A DNA stretch of 64,000 nucleotides from Corynebacterium heidelbergense (GCF_028609845.1 NZ_CP063191.1:2046001-2110000), one strand, 5' to 3'. Shown: positions 48,085 through 57,575, numbered from the stretch's first letter. Numbers and translations are program-made. The notes: generated by a model not told the origin, from the letters alone.

Positions 48085-48834
48085 TTAGTCATCCTTGCCG
48101 CGGAAAGCAGCACGGGACCGTTCTTTGGTGATGGCGGAAACGGCGGTGAGGGGGATGCCGGCCGGGCACACATCGGCGCACTCGCCGAACAGCGAGCAGT
48201 GGCCGAAGGTCTCCTCCAGCTCGTCCACCATCTTGCGGCCGCGCAGGCCGCGCTCTTCCCGGCCCAGCGGGGAGAGTGTCAGGTGCACCAGCTTGGCGCC
48301 GGTGAAGAGGTGGGCAGCGCCGTTGGGGCACGCGGCAACACACGCGCCACAGCCGATACACGCCGCGTGATCCAGGGCCTTCTCCGCATCGTCGTGGTTA
48401 ACGATGAGGCTATCGGCGTCCGGAGCAGTACCCGCCATGACGGATACGAACCCGCCCTTTTCCATGACGCGGTCCAAAGCGGAGCGGTCTACGATCATGT
48501 CCTTGATCACGGGGTACGCTGCAGAGCGCATGGGCTCCAGCTTGAGGGTGTCCCCGTCCTTGAAGCTCAGCAGGCGCTGCTGGCAGGCCGGCTTGTTCTT
48601 GTCGGGGCCGTGGGGGCGATCGTTGACCATCAGCCCGCAGGTGCCGCAGATACCCTCGCGGCAGTCGGAGGCGAAGGCGAAGGGCTCCTTGCCGTTTTCC
48701 ACGTAGCCGTTGTTGACGTGGTCCAGCAGCTCGAGGATGGACATCTGGGGTTCAGCGTCTGTCACGTCCACGGACTCGAAGTGGCCTTCAGCGTTCGGGC
48801 CCGCCTGACGCCAGATTTCAAGATGCAGTTTCAT
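48085..48834 (-). CDS. sdhB: Succinate dehydrogenase iron-sulfur subunit
   Basis: Electron-transfer subunit, 249 residues. The [2Fe-2S] ligands are in SDCREGICGTCGLMV and PACQQRLL; the [4Fe-4S] and [3Fe-4S] clusters use CIGCGACVAACP and CSLFGECADVCPAGIP. The start overlaps the sdhA stop by one base (TAATG). The sequence resembles the Actinobacteria type that works with menaquinone. The frame extends upstream in the sdhA coding region, but ATG 48834 is the real start. Confidence 0.95.
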   Translation of the reverse strand: MKLHLEIWRQAGPNAEGHFESVDVTDAEPQMSILELLDHVNNGYVENGKEPFAFASDCREGICGTCGLMVNDRPHGPDKNKPACQQRLLSFKDGDTLKLEPMRSAAYPVIKDMIVDRSALDRVMEKGGFVSVMAGTAPDADSLIVNHDDAEKALDHAACIGCGACVAACPNGAAHLFTGAKLVHLTLSPLGREERGLRGRKMVDELEETFGHCSLFGECADVCPAGIPLTAVSAITKERSRAAFRGKDD

Positions 48835-50867
48835 TACTTGTAATTCCTTGTCATCAGCGGGATTTGGTCGAAGTACAGCGGTTCGCAGTGGCGGATGAAC
48901 TTGTTCTCGCCGTCCGGCTCCCAGGCGGAGACGAAGCACCAGTTGTCGTCGTCGCGCTCGGCCTCGCCGTCCTCGGAGAGGTGGTCGTCCCGGTAGTGGG
49001 CACCGCAGGACTCATCCCGGTCCAGAGCGTCGATGCACATGAGCTCGCCCAAGTCCAGGTAGTCAGCGACGCGGGTGGCGTACTCCAGCGTCTGGTTGAG
49101 GCCATTGGCCTCCCCGGGGACGTTGACGTTGGCCCAGAAGTCCTTGCGCAGCGCGCGGATCTTCTCGATGCCCTGCTTCATATCCTCCACGTTGCGGGAC
49201 ACGCCGCAGGAGAAGTAGAGGATCTCGCCGAGCTGACGGTGGTAGTACTCCGGTCCGTGCGGCTCGGGGCCCTCGATGGACATGAGGTCGATGATCCGCT
49301 GCTCCGCGCGCCGCAGGGCCTCCCTGGCTGCGGGGGATTCCGCATCGGGGATGGGTTGACCAAGCAGCGGGGAGAGGTAATTGGGAATGGTGAAGGGCAG
49401 GGTGAACCAGCCCTCCACAGAGGAGGACAGCAGGGAGTTCGCACCCAGCCGGTTAGCGCCGTGGTACATCCAGGAGGCCTCACCGGAGCAGAACAGCCCC
49501 GGGATGGAGGTCATCTCGTTGAAGTCCGTCCACAGGCCGCCCATCGTGTAGTGGCAGGTGGGGGCGATGCGCATGGGGGTCTCGTACGCGTTTTCGCCCG
49601 TGACCTCCTCGTACATCTGGATGAGGTTGGAGTAGCGCTCCTTGATCGTGTCCTTGCCCAGGCGCTCGATAGCGTCCGTGAGGTCCAGGTACACGGAGTT
49701 CTTCATCGGGCCCACGCCGTACCCGGCGTTGATCTGCTGGGCGTTGGCGCGGGAGGCGATGTCGCGGGGCACGAGGTTGCCGTAGGCGGGGTAACGACGC
49801 TCCAGGAAGTAGTCGCGCTCGTCCTTCGGGATCGTCATGGGATCCCGGTCGTCGCCCTTCTTCTTCGGGGTCCACACGCGACCGTCGTTGCGCAGGGATT
49901 CCGACATCAGGGTGGTCTTGGACTGCCAGGTGGAGTTCACGGGCAGGCCGGTCGGGTGGAACTGGACGAAGGAGGGAGATGCCATGTAGGCGCCCAGTTC
50001 GTAGGCCCGCATCAACGCGGAGGCGTTGGAGTTCTTGGCCAGCGTGGACATGTGGTACACGTTGCCGTACCCGCCGGTGGCGAGGACGGTGACGTGCCCG
50101 GTGTGGGCGGTGAGCTCACCGGTGATGATGTTGCGCATCACCACGCCCTGACACACACCCTCGTCCACGATGAGGTCCACCATGTCGTTGTGGGTGAAGA
50201 TCTCTACGTGCCCAGCGCCGATCTGGCGGTAGAGCGCGGAGGTGGTGGCCAACTGTAGCTGCTGCCCGGTTTGGCCGCGGGTGTAGTAGGTGCGGGAAAC
50301 CTGCACGCCGCCGAAGGAGCGGGTGGCCAGGGTACCGCCGTACTCGCGGGAGAAGGGGGCCCCGATGGCGTTGAGGTGGTCGATGACGCGCGGGGATTCC
50401 ATCGCCAGCCGCCAGCAGTCATTCTCACGGCAGCGGTAGTCCCCGCCCTTGACGGTGTCCTTCGTGTGCAGGTAAGCGGAGTCGTTGTCCAGCTTCTTCC
50501 CGCGCGAAGAGTTCACACCACCCTGGGCCGCGATGGAGTGCGCGCGGCGGGGGGAATCGTGGTAGGTGAACACCTTCACGTCGTAGCCCAGCTCGCCGAG
50601 GGCCGCGGCCGCAGCGCCGCCGGCCAGGCCGGTGCCCACGATGAGCACACGGAACTTGCTGCGGTTCAGCGGAGAGACCATGCCGAAGTGTTCTTTGGCG
50701 TACTTCCACTGCTTGTCTTGGCTGGTGGCGTGAGGCGCGTTGTCCTTGAGGACCTTGCCCAGCGTCACGCCGGATACTTGGGAATCGGGCGCGGTGAAGG
50801 CGGCGACGGCTTTGTCGTAGTCGAAGTCCGGGCCCTGGTTATGGGGGTGGTTCTTGGATTCACTCAT
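48834..50867 (-). CDS. sdhA: Succinate dehydrogenase flavoprotein subunit
   Basis: FAD subunit, 677 residues. RVLIVGTGLAGGAAAAAL is the FAD fold, RRAHSIAAQGGVNSSRG the segment that holds the FAD-binding His, SFVQFHPTGLP and PTCHYTMGGLW active-site parts, and GEASWMYHGANRLGANSLL the C-terminal signature. The protein is large, with an N-terminal extension of about 70 residues as in other actinobacteria. Next to sdhC by 29 bases, with sdhB overlapping. Confidence 0.96.
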   Translation of the reverse strand: MSESKNHPHNQGPDFDYDKAVAAFTAPDSQVSGVTLGKVLKDNAPHATSQDKQWKYAKEHFGMVSPLNRSKFRVLIVGTGLAGGAAAAALGELGYDVKVFTYHDSPRRAHSIAAQGGVNSSRGKKLDNDSAYLHTKDTVKGGDYRCRENDCWRLAMESPRVIDHLNAIGAPFSREYGGTLATRSFGGVQVSRTYYTRGQTGQQLQLATTSALYRQIGAGHVEIFTHNDMVDLIVDEGVCQGVVMRNIITGELTAHTGHVTVLATGGYGNVYHMSTLAKNSNASALMRAYELGAYMASPSFVQFHPTGLPVNSTWQSKTTLMSESLRNDGRVWTPKKKGDDRDPMTIPKDERDYFLERRYPAYGNLVPRDIASRANAQQINAGYGVGPMKNSVYLDLTDAIERLGKDTIKERYSNLIQMYEEVTGENAYETPMRIAPTCHYTMGGLWTDFNEMTSIPGLFCSGEASWMYHGANRLGANSLLSSSVEGWFTLPFTIPNYLSPLLGQPIPDAESPAAREALRRAEQRIIDLMSIEGPEPHGPEYYHRQLGEILYFSCGVSRNVEDMKQGIEKIRALRKDFWANVNVPGEANGLNQTLEYATRVADYLDLGELMCIDALDRDESCGAHYRDDHLSEDGEAERDDDNWCFVSAWEPDGENKFIRHCEPLYFDQIPLMTRNYK

Positions 50868-50896
50868 GTGCGTGTTCTCCTTTGTGGGCTCGCGGA

Positions 50897-51685
50897 CTAG
50901 TGCCCGGCGTGCGGCATGAACGGGACCTGGTCAACTGCGCCGAACATGACGGCCAGGGGGATGGAGATGTTGCCGATCAGCACGATGGCGGGCAGCAGGT
51001 AGGAGATCCAGAGCATGACCTGGCGGGTGCGGTGACCGGTGATGCCGAGGTCGGAGGATGCGGTCCAGATGCCGTGGGAGAGGTGAGCGAAGAGGATGAA
51101 CATCGCGAGGATGTAGAAGATCGCCACTCCGGGGCGCTCGAAGGAGGAGACAAGGTTTTGGTATGCCGCGTGGTGGCCGCCGTCGGGGTTTTGGAAGTGG
51201 CTCGAAGCGGCGGGCTTGACCCCGAGGGTGAGGTCGAGGATGTGGTAGATGATGAACAGCAGCAGCACGATGCCGGTGATGGGCATGGTGCGGGCGCTGA
51301 AGGTGTTCCAGGTGCTGCGCATTCCCTTACGCTTGTAGCGACCGCGGGATTGGCTGGACCGGCCGATAAGGGCGAAGGCGCAGCCAACGTGGAGCACCAG
51401 GCAGATCAGCAGGACGATGCGGAACAGCCAGAGGAAGCTCTGGTGCGGCAGCAGGGGGTAGCCGAAGGTACGCAGGAAGTCCGCGTAGGCGTTAAAGCCG
51501 TGTTCACCGCCGTAGACCTTCAGGTTGCCCAGCATGTGGACCAGCACGAAGAGACCAAAAATGATGCCGGTAACGGCCATAATCATCTTCATTGCCCACG
51601 AGGGGAACCCCGGCTTTTTCCGTAGGGGCTTGGTTGTTATCTTTCCGTGGACGATGGCGTCCCGGTCGTCGTATTTCACAGTCAT
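50897..51685 (-). CDS. sdhC: Succinate dehydrogenase cytochrome b subunit
   Basis: Membrane anchor that binds two b haems and reduces menaquinone, 262 residues, about five helices, in the single-subunit form without SdhD. His-bearing helices are visible in LFVLVHMLGNLKVY, LVLHVGCAFAL, IIYHILDLTLG and LFAHLSHGIWTASSDLG. The start is ATG 51685 with GGAGGTGCC upstream. It is the first gene of sdhCAB and has an inverted repeat about 115 bases upstream of its start. Confidence 0.92.
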   Translation of the reverse strand: MTVKYDDRDAIVHGKITTKPLRKKPGFPSWAMKMIMAVTGIIFGLFVLVHMLGNLKVYGGEHGFNAYADFLRTFGYPLLPHQSFLWLFRIVLLICLVLHVGCAFALIGRSSQSRGRYKRKGMRSTWNTFSARTMPITGIVLLLFIIYHILDLTLGVKPAASSHFQNPDGGHHAAYQNLVSSFERPGVAIFYILAMFILFAHLSHGIWTASSDLGITGHRTRQVMLWISYLLPAIVLIGNISIPLAVMFGAVDQVPFMPHAGH

Positions 51686-51797
51686 GGCACCTCCAGTGTC
51701 ACAGTAACTGTACGACTTGACCACCTTAAGCCACTAGTTTGCGGCAGGTTTCCGTCAGTGTGCCCACCCCGGATAGGGGGAACGCGACATCATTTAG

Positions 51798-51813
51798 GCA
51801 ACATTCATGTTGC
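51798..51813. promoter_or_regulatory. Inverted repeat upstream of sdhC
   Basis: GCAACAT and ATGTTGC flank a 2-base centre, giving a perfect 16-base palindrome. It lies in the only AT-rich part of the 259-base gap between sdhC and the GH65 gene. The site is not a match to GlxR, DtxR or RamB consensus that I can see, so the regulator is open. Confidence 0.55.
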
Positions 51814-51944
51814 TTTATTCTGTTTGGGACGCTAGGAGCGGCGCGCTTCACCTGCGGTTTCGCTGCGATACACACTTCGACCGTTCCCGCAAGGCCCCGC
51901 AACGGTTTTCTCCGCCCGGTGATCCCCGACCGGTTAGATTTCGG

Positions 51945-54701
51945 TTAGTTGTCCCCGGAGGTCGGCCCGCCGTCGGGGGTCTGCGGAACCACGTCGTGGG
52001 AGTTGGACAGCTCCTCGTAGTCCTCTCCCTCCTTTTCATCCTCCAGAACCGGCGCGGAGGATCCGAACCACTCGGAACCGTCCAAGGAGCGATGCTGCAG
52101 CTCGTTGGCGCTCTCATCCTCGTCGCGCAGCACGGTGTCTCCCTTGACGGTGACAATGCCGTCGTCATCGAAGACCACCCCCTGGCCCAGCACCCAGATG
52201 GGATCCAGCCGTCCGGTCCCGGCCACGACCTTGAGCGTGACCTCCCCGGGGACCACCGTGACCTGAATCCGCACCCCCCGGAGGGTGATGGAGTACTCCA
52301 GGGACTTCCACCCGGCGGGCAGCCGCGGATCGATGGAGTACCGCCCATAGTGGTCCCGCAGGCCACCGAAGCCGTAGACCAGCGCACTCCATACGCCGCC
52401 GCAGGAAGCGATGTGAACCCCGTCCACGGTGTTCCGGTGCAAATCGGCGAGGTCCACGAACAGACCCCGGTAGAAGAAGTGCTCCGCGGTCTTCCCGTAA
52501 CCCAGTTCCGCGGCCATAATGGACTGCACCACGGCGGACAGCGTGGAATCACCGGTCGTCAACCGGTCGTAATAGTCGTAATCCGCGCGCTTGATGTCCG
52601 TCGCGAAATCCTGCCCCTGCAGGAACAGGGCCAGGACCACGTCGGCCTGCTTGAGCACCTGGTAGCGGTAGATCGTCAGCGGGTGATAGTGCAGCAGCAG
52701 GGGGCGCTTGAGGGGGCCGTCCGGGTCGTCGAGGTTCCACACCTCCCGCTGCAGGAACTGATCGTCTTGCGGGTTGACCCGCAGCTTTTCGTTGAAGGGG
52801 ATGTACATCACATCGGCGGCCTGGGTCCACCGCTCCAGCTCCGTGTTGGTGAGCTTCGTCTGCGCGAGCAGGTCCTCGTAGGCCTTGGGGCGGGCGTCCC
52901 GCATCTGCCGAACCACAGCGGCCGCAACGCGCAGGTTATATTGCGCCATCACGTTGGTGTACAGGTTGTTGTTCACCACCGTGGTGTACTCGTCCGGGCC
53001 GGTCACGGAGTGTATTTCGAAGCGGTCCCTCTTGGAGTTGAAGAACCCCAGGGACATCCAGAAGCGCGCGGTCCCCACCAGGATGTGGATGCCCTGCTCC
53101 AGCAAGAAGTCCGTATCTCCCGTGGCGTAGACGTATTTCATCAGGGCATAGGCGATGTCCGCATCGATGTGATACTGGGCCGTCCCGGCGGCGTAGTAGG
53201 CACTGGATTCGCGGCCGTTGATCGTCCGCCAGGGGAACAGCACCCCATCGTGGGAGAGCTCCATCGCCCGGTCCCGGGCCGCCGGCAGCATGCCATGGCG
53301 GAAGCGCAACGCATTGCGGGCAAAGGCGGGGTTGGTGTAGCTGAGGAACGGCATCACGTAGATTTCCGTGTCCCAGAAGTAGTGCCCGCCGTAACCGGCA
53401 CCGGTCATGCCCTTCGCCGGCACGCCGTTAATCTCCGAGCGGGCGGAGGCCTGGATAAGTTGGAAGATGTTCCACCGCACGGCCTGCTGGAGCTGCGGCT
53501 GCCCCTCGATGCGCACGTCCGAGCGCTCCCAGAACCGGGCCAGCCATTCCGCCTGGTTTTCCACCAGGTGCCGGAAGCCCACCGCCTTAGCGCGGTTGAT
53601 CGTGCGCGCACAGCGGAAGGCCAGCTCCTGAGGGGCCACGTGCCGCGAGGAGTGGTAGGAAACGAACTTCTCCAACCTCAACCGCATGCCCCGCTTGCCG
53701 TTGAGGTGGTAAACCACCCGTGCGACATCTTCTTCCACATCGGTGGAGATCTCCACGCCCTCGTCGTGGGAGCCGTCTGCGGAGTGATCGGTGGGGTTGT
53801 ACACGTCCAACACGTGGTCCACCGAGCAGGCCACAGTCATTCCAGAGTGATTGACCTGGTAACCCAAAGTGGCCCGCTCCGGCTCCGGCTGGGCCTGATA
53901 GCGGGGCAGCAGCACGCGCTCGGAGAACTGCTCCCCCTTCCGCGGATCGAAAGCCTCCTCGGCCGCGGCCCGGGCGTTGTTGTCCGGGAACTCGCCCTCC
54001 CCATCCTGGCGGTTGAGTACCTGGGAGGAGATCACCACGGCAGCATCGTCATCGAGCAGTTCCACCTCCAGGGACATGATGGCCAGGTGCTTTTCCTGGA
54101 AACTCACCATGCGCTCGGAGGTCACCCGAACCCGCTTGCCCCCCGGCGTGCGCCAGATGAGGTCGCGGCGCAGCACCCCCTCCCGGAAATCGATGGATCT
54201 CCGGTAAGAGGACACCTCCGCGTTGCCCAGCCGCAGCGGCTCGTCGTCGATGTAGAGGCGCATCGCTTTCGCGTCCGGCACCTGGATGATGCTCTGCCCT
54301 TCCCGGGCCAGGCCGTAGGCATCCTCGGCGTGATCGATTTTCCACGTTTCGTGCAGGCCGTTGATAAAGGTGCCGTGAGCGGTGGAATCCCGGCCCTCCT
54401 CCGGGTTGCCGCGCATCCCCAAGTAACCGTTAGACACGGCGAAGATCGTCTCGGAAACACCCAGGTCCATGCGGTTCGGCTTGGTCTCCACCCAACCCCA
54501 TTCGTTGACCGGGTTGTTCTCCCGGTCGATGAGCTCCTTGGGGTCCAGGGTGTGGTGGTGCTTATCGGCGCGATAGCCCACACCCACCATGTCCCCGCCG
54601 TCGATGGGCCGGGACGGGCCCGTGGCGCGGCCTTCGCGGCGGCGGGAGAAGAAGGCTTCCAACTTTTCGGCTTGCACCGTCCGCTTGAATTTGGCGCTCA
54701 T
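51945..54701 (-). CDS. Glycoside hydrolase family 65 phosphorylase (disaccharide phosphorylase)
   Basis: A 918-residue enzyme of the GH65 group (maltose, trehalose or kojibiose phosphorylase). The N-terminal beta-sandwich has NGYLGMRGNPEEG, the helical core has GYGGHYFWDTEIYVMP, HSVTGPDEYTTVVNNN (catalytic general-acid Glu) and HRNTVDGVHIASCGGVWSAL (phosphate-binding). The Asp/Glu-rich tail is long. Specificity cannot be read here. The beta-phosphoglucomutase that usually partners these enzymes is not in the window. AAGGAACC lies upstream of the start ATG. Parts of the chain are long because of an N-terminal polar leader. Confidence 0.9.
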   Translation of the reverse strand: MSAKFKRTVQAEKLEAFFSRRREGRATGPSRPIDGGDMVGVGYRADKHHHTLDPKELIDRENNPVNEWGWVETKPNRMDLGVSETIFAVSNGYLGMRGNPEEGRDSTAHGTFINGLHETWKIDHAEDAYGLAREGQSIIQVPDAKAMRLYIDDEPLRLGNAEVSSYRRSIDFREGVLRRDLIWRTPGGKRVRVTSERMVSFQEKHLAIMSLEVELLDDDAAVVISSQVLNRQDGEGEFPDNNARAAAEEAFDPRKGEQFSERVLLPRYQAQPEPERATLGYQVNHSGMTVACSVDHVLDVYNPTDHSADGSHDEGVEISTDVEEDVARVVYHLNGKRGMRLRLEKFVSYHSSRHVAPQELAFRCARTINRAKAVGFRHLVENQAEWLARFWERSDVRIEGQPQLQQAVRWNIFQLIQASARSEINGVPAKGMTGAGYGGHYFWDTEIYVMPFLSYTNPAFARNALRFRHGMLPAARDRAMELSHDGVLFPWRTINGRESSAYYAAGTAQYHIDADIAYALMKYVYATGDTDFLLEQGIHILVGTARFWMSLGFFNSKRDRFEIHSVTGPDEYTTVVNNNLYTNVMAQYNLRVAAAVVRQMRDARPKAYEDLLAQTKLTNTELERWTQAADVMYIPFNEKLRVNPQDDQFLQREVWNLDDPDGPLKRPLLLHYHPLTIYRYQVLKQADVVLALFLQGQDFATDIKRADYDYYDRLTTGDSTLSAVVQSIMAAELGYGKTAEHFFYRGLFVDLADLHRNTVDGVHIASCGGVWSALVYGFGGLRDHYGRYSIDPRLPAGWKSLEYSITLRGVRIQVTVVPGEVTLKVVAGTGRLDPIWVLGQGVVFDDDGIVTVKGDTVLRDEDESANELQHRSLDGSEWFGSSAPVLEDEKEGEDYEELSNSHDVVPQTPDGGPTSGDN

Positions 54702-55016
54702 GGCTGGTGGTTCCTTCCGCACAGGGGCTGTTCGGTGGGGCGGTTGGGCCGGCACCGGCGGGGGGTAGGTCTCGGCCTGTCCTCCGCCACCCGGCCCACG
54801 CGGTCTATTCGTGCGTCACTGATGTTTAGCACCACCCGGGCGTGCCACCCAGGAAAGCCTTCACACAGCACTACGTGATGCTAGCGGGTTTCTCCTTCCG
54901 CTTAAATTACCGGGTCTGCGCCCACCTCGCTCGGCGCAAAAGCAGTTGTGCAGTTGTACGGGGGCCTTAACTGCGCGGCAACACGGCAGAAACATCACGC
55001 GGCGATACTCGCAGTC
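54702..55016. other. 315-base divergent region between GH65 gene and uraD
   Basis: Carries promoters for both directions. It holds a TGCGCC/GGCGCA inverted repeat (54917-54938), a tandem 8-base repeat at 54942-54957 and AT-rich stretches near 54900-54910. I see no coding frame with a start and ribosome site. Confidence 0.6.
54942..54957. repeat. Tandem 8-base repeat upstream of uraD
   Basis: GCAGTTGT occurs twice head to tail at 54942 and 54950, about 60 bases upstream of the uraD start. It may be a binding site for a regulator of the purine island. Confidence 0.5.
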
Positions 55017-55658
55017 ATGACCACCGAAAGCATCCCCCTCGAGCGCTTCAATATGGCAGCGGATTCCCTCATCGTCGCCATGCTGGAGGATCTTTTCTGT
55101 TCCCGCGAGCTCGCCGTCCGCGTGGTTCTCGCCCGGCCGTTTGGCAGCGTGGAGGAAGCCGCAGAATACGCCGATGCCGCGCTGTTTCGCTTGCCGGACG
55201 AGGTGGTTAGGGATGCCGTCAATGCCCATCCCACGATTGGCGGCAAGGTCGCCCCCGGTTCCCACTCCGCCAAAGAGCAGTCCCAAGCACTCGCCTCCCA
55301 AGCCGGTTCCTCCGCACCTCATCGCAGCGGCGAGGACCAGGGGGCCGAATCCACCAGCGATACCCTCGCCCGCATTCGGCAAGTCTCCGCAGACTACGAG
55401 CAGCGCTTCGGGTACCGCTACCTCGTCCGGGCCGCCGGGCTCAACGCCGCCGACATCCTCGCGGATCTGACCTCCCGGATGAGGAACGATGACGTCAGCG
55501 AATGGTTGATTACCCGCAAGAACTTGGCGTCCATAAATGATCTGCGCCTACACAACGCCATCGCGGACCATCAGCCTGCCCACCCCACCCCGGCGCACAA
55601 CCCTACGCACAATTCCTCGCAGCATTCCGCTCCACGGACCCAGGAGGCCGCCTCGTGA
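55017..55658 (+). CDS. uraD: 2-oxo-4-hydroxy-4-carboxy-5-ureidoimidazoline decarboxylase
   Basis: Decarboxylates OHCU to (S)-allantoin, the last of three steps from urate. A 213-residue protein; VNAHPTIGGKVAPGSHSA holds the catalytic His (HP), then DYEQRFGYRYLVRAAG (family FG.PF..C segment) and LRLHNAI. The C terminus is a His/Pro/Ser-rich tail of about 30 residues. ATG 55017 is preceded at 7 nt by GATACT. It overlaps uraH by 4 bases, consistent with one transcript. Confidence 0.92.
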   Translation: MTTESIPLERFNMAADSLIVAMLEDLFCSRELAVRVVLARPFGSVEEAAEYADAALFRLPDEVVRDAVNAHPTIGGKVAPGSHSAKEQSQALASQAGSSAPHRSGEDQGAESTSDTLARIRQVSADYEQRFGYRYLVRAAGLNAADILADLTSRMRNDDVSEWLITRKNLASINDLRLHNAIADHQPAHPTPAHNPTHNSSQHSAPRTQEAAS

Positions 55659-56017
55659 AACTCACTACCCATGCTCTCAACACCGCCACGGGACAACCCG
55701 CAGCGGACCTGGGCTTCACCTTGACCATTGTGGCCTCCGATTCCCCCGCCGACGGCGGCCCGGTCCAAGCTCACTCCTCCGATATCGCCGAAGACGGCCG
55801 CACCGACGAGGACGGACGCTACGCCTTCGACACCACCCTGGCCCAGGGAACCTACCGCCTACGCTTCCACACCGGCGCCTACTTCGCGGGCAGCTCCACC
55901 GAAACGATCTATCCCCACGTGGACATCACCTTCACCGTCCACAGCGGGCAGGGGGACCACCTGCATGTCCCCCTGTTGATCAGCCCGTTTGGGTACACCA
56001 CCTACCGCGGCAGCTGA
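55655..56017 (+). CDS. uraH: 5-hydroxyisourate hydrolase (transthyretin-like)
   Basis: Hydrolyses 5-hydroxyisourate to OHCU. It is 120 residues, beginning LTTHALNTATGQPAADLGF (active-site His), with TDEDGRY and the C-terminal signature FGYTTYRGS (YRGS is the HIU hydrolase tetrapeptide that separates it from transthyretin). Starts with GTG in a GTGA overlap with uraD. Its presence, with uraD, shows that the organism oxidises urate to HIU somewhere. Confidence 0.95.
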   Translation: MKLTTHALNTATGQPAADLGFTLTIVASDSPADGGPVQAHSSDIAEDGRTDEDGRYAFDTTLAQGTYRLRFHTGAYFAGSSTETIYPHVDITFTVHSGQGDHLHVPLLISPFGYTTYRGS

Positions 56018-56072
56018 GGAAACCCCCTACCCCGAATCGGGGCTCCCCACTCTTTTCTTCGCCCGCTTGGTG

Positions 56073-56106
56073 CTCTTCCTCCCCCTTTTTCCCTCTCCCC
56101 CTTTCC
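56073..56106 (+). repeat. Polypyrimidine tract before the NCS2 permease
   Basis: Thirty-four bases in a row are C or T, 20 bases before the permease ATG. This leaves no purine-rich ribosome-binding site in the usual window for that gene. Confidence 0.6.
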
Positions 56107-56126
56107 GACGAAAGCCAGCGACGCCC

Positions 56127-57575
56127 ATGAGCAACCCGACCCCCCACCGCGACGGCGCCTCCCCCACGGGACACATCGCGACCGCCACGGTCACCCCCGA
56201 CAACCCGGCCGTGGCCCGCGCCGAAGCCGATCCCACCGCTCCCGAGGTCTACGGCGTGGACGACCGCCCACCACTGGGGAAGCTCGCGATCCTCGGCCTC
56301 CAGCACGTCCTGGCGATGTACGCCGGGGCCGTGGCCGTGCCCCTCATCGTCGGCGGCGCCCTCGTCAGCGCCGGTAAATTTCAAGCGGCCGACCTGCATC
56401 ACCTCATCGTCGCCGACCTGTTCGTGGCGGGCCTGGCCTCCATCATCCAATCCGTGGGGCTGTGGCGATTCGGTTCCCGGATGCCCCTCATCCAGGGCGT
56501 GTCCTTCGTCTCCGTGGCGCCCATGATCTCCATCGGCTCCCAGCACGGCATCACCGCGATCTACGGCGCGGTCATTGCTGCGGGCCTGTTCATGATGCTC
56601 GTGGCCCCGGTCTTCTCCACCATTGCGAAGTACTTTCCGAACCTGGTGACCGGCACGATCATGGTGGTCATCGGCCTGTCCCTGGTCAGCGTGGCCGGGG
56701 GATGGATTATCGACGCCAACGCCCCGGCGCAAGAACAGGGCACCGGAGTGACCTTCCTTCTCGCCGGCGTGACCCTCATCGCAGTGATCCTTTTCCACCG
56801 CTATGCCCCGGAGGCCTACAAGTCCATGGCCATTCTCGTGGGCATCATCGTGGGCATGCTCGTCTCCTTCCTCGTGGGCAAGGCGGATTTCGCCTCCGTG
56901 GGGGACGCCGCGTGGGTGGGCGTGCCCCGTCCCTTCTTCTTCGGTCTACCCACGTTCCAGCCCGCCGCGATCATCACGATGCTCATCGTCGGGCTGGTGA
57001 TCATGACGGAGACCTCCGGGGACATTATCGCCGTGGGCAAGATCGTCGGGCGGCCTGCCAACGGGCGGCTGCTGGCCGACGGGTTGCGTGCGGATGGCCT
57101 GTCCACCCTGCTCGGCGGCGTTTTCAACACCTTCCCCTACACGGCCTTCGCCCAGAACGTGGGCCTGGTCAGCCTGACGAAGGTGTTCTCCCGCTACGTA
57201 GTCACCGCCGCCGGTGTCATCCTCATCATCCTCGGCATGCTGCCGAAGATGGGGGAAGTGGTGGCCTCCATCCCCGCACCGGTGCTGGGCGGGGCGGGAG
57301 TCGCGCTGTTCGGGATGGTGACCGCCTCCGGGATCCGCACACTTGCCACGGTGCAGTGGACGGAGATCCGGGCGCTCATCGTGGGCGTGTCCATCTCCAT
57401 CGCCCTGCTGCCCAGCATGGTGCCGACTTTTTACAACCACGTGCCGAAAAACCTCGCCATGGTGCTGCATTCCGGCATCGCCTCCGCCGCCATCTGCGTG
57501 ATCGTGCTGAACCTCCTGTTCAACCGCGAGGATGACGGTCACATCTCCGACGAGTACCTCAAGGAGCACTCATGA
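56127..57575 (+). CDS. NCS2 family purine (urate/xanthine) permease
   Basis: A 482-residue polytopic transporter of the nucleobase-cation-symporter-2 family. LGLQHVLAMYAGAVAVPLIVGG near residue 55 and VIMTETSGDIIAVGKIV near residue 295 are the QH and ETSGD motifs; FNTFPYTAFAQNVGLVS is a further signature. The ETSGD variant fits urate or xanthine carriers rather than uracil. It lies inside the uraD-uraH-Rieske transcript, so urate is the favoured substrate. ATG 56127 begins the polar N-terminal leader. Stop overlaps the next gene's start (ATGA). Confidence 0.9.
   Translation: MSNPTPHRDGASPTGHIATATVTPDNPAVARAEADPTAPEVYGVDDRPPLGKLAILGLQHVLAMYAGAVAVPLIVGGALVSAGKFQAADLHHLIVADLFVAGLASIIQSVGLWRFGSRMPLIQGVSFVSVAPMISIGSQHGITAIYGAVIAAGLFMMLVAPVFSTIAKYFPNLVTGTIMVVIGLSLVSVAGGWIIDANAPAQEQGTGVTFLLAGVTLIAVILFHRYAPEAYKSMAILVGIIVGMLVSFLVGKADFASVGDAAWVGVPRPFFFGLPTFQPAAIITMLIVGLVIMTETSGDIIAVGKIVGRPANGRLLADGLRADGLSTLLGGVFNTFPYTAFAQNVGLVSLTKVFSRYVVTAAGVILIILGMLPKMGEVVASIPAPVLGGAGVALFGMVTASGIRTLATVQWTEIRALIVGVSISIALLPSMVPTFYNHVPKNLAMVLHSGIASAAICVIVLNLLFNREDDGHISDEYLKEHS

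Noticed and set aside
48864..50258. 464-codon frame on the plus strand opposite sdhA
   Set aside because: Antisense shadow of a well-conserved flavoprotein; its translation is low-complexity Val/Gly/His-rich.
51807..54878. Very long (1023-codon) frame on the plus strand opposite the GH65 gene
   Set aside because: It is a high-GC shadow: the minus-strand protein has clear GH65 motifs across the whole length, while this frame has no recognisable domain.
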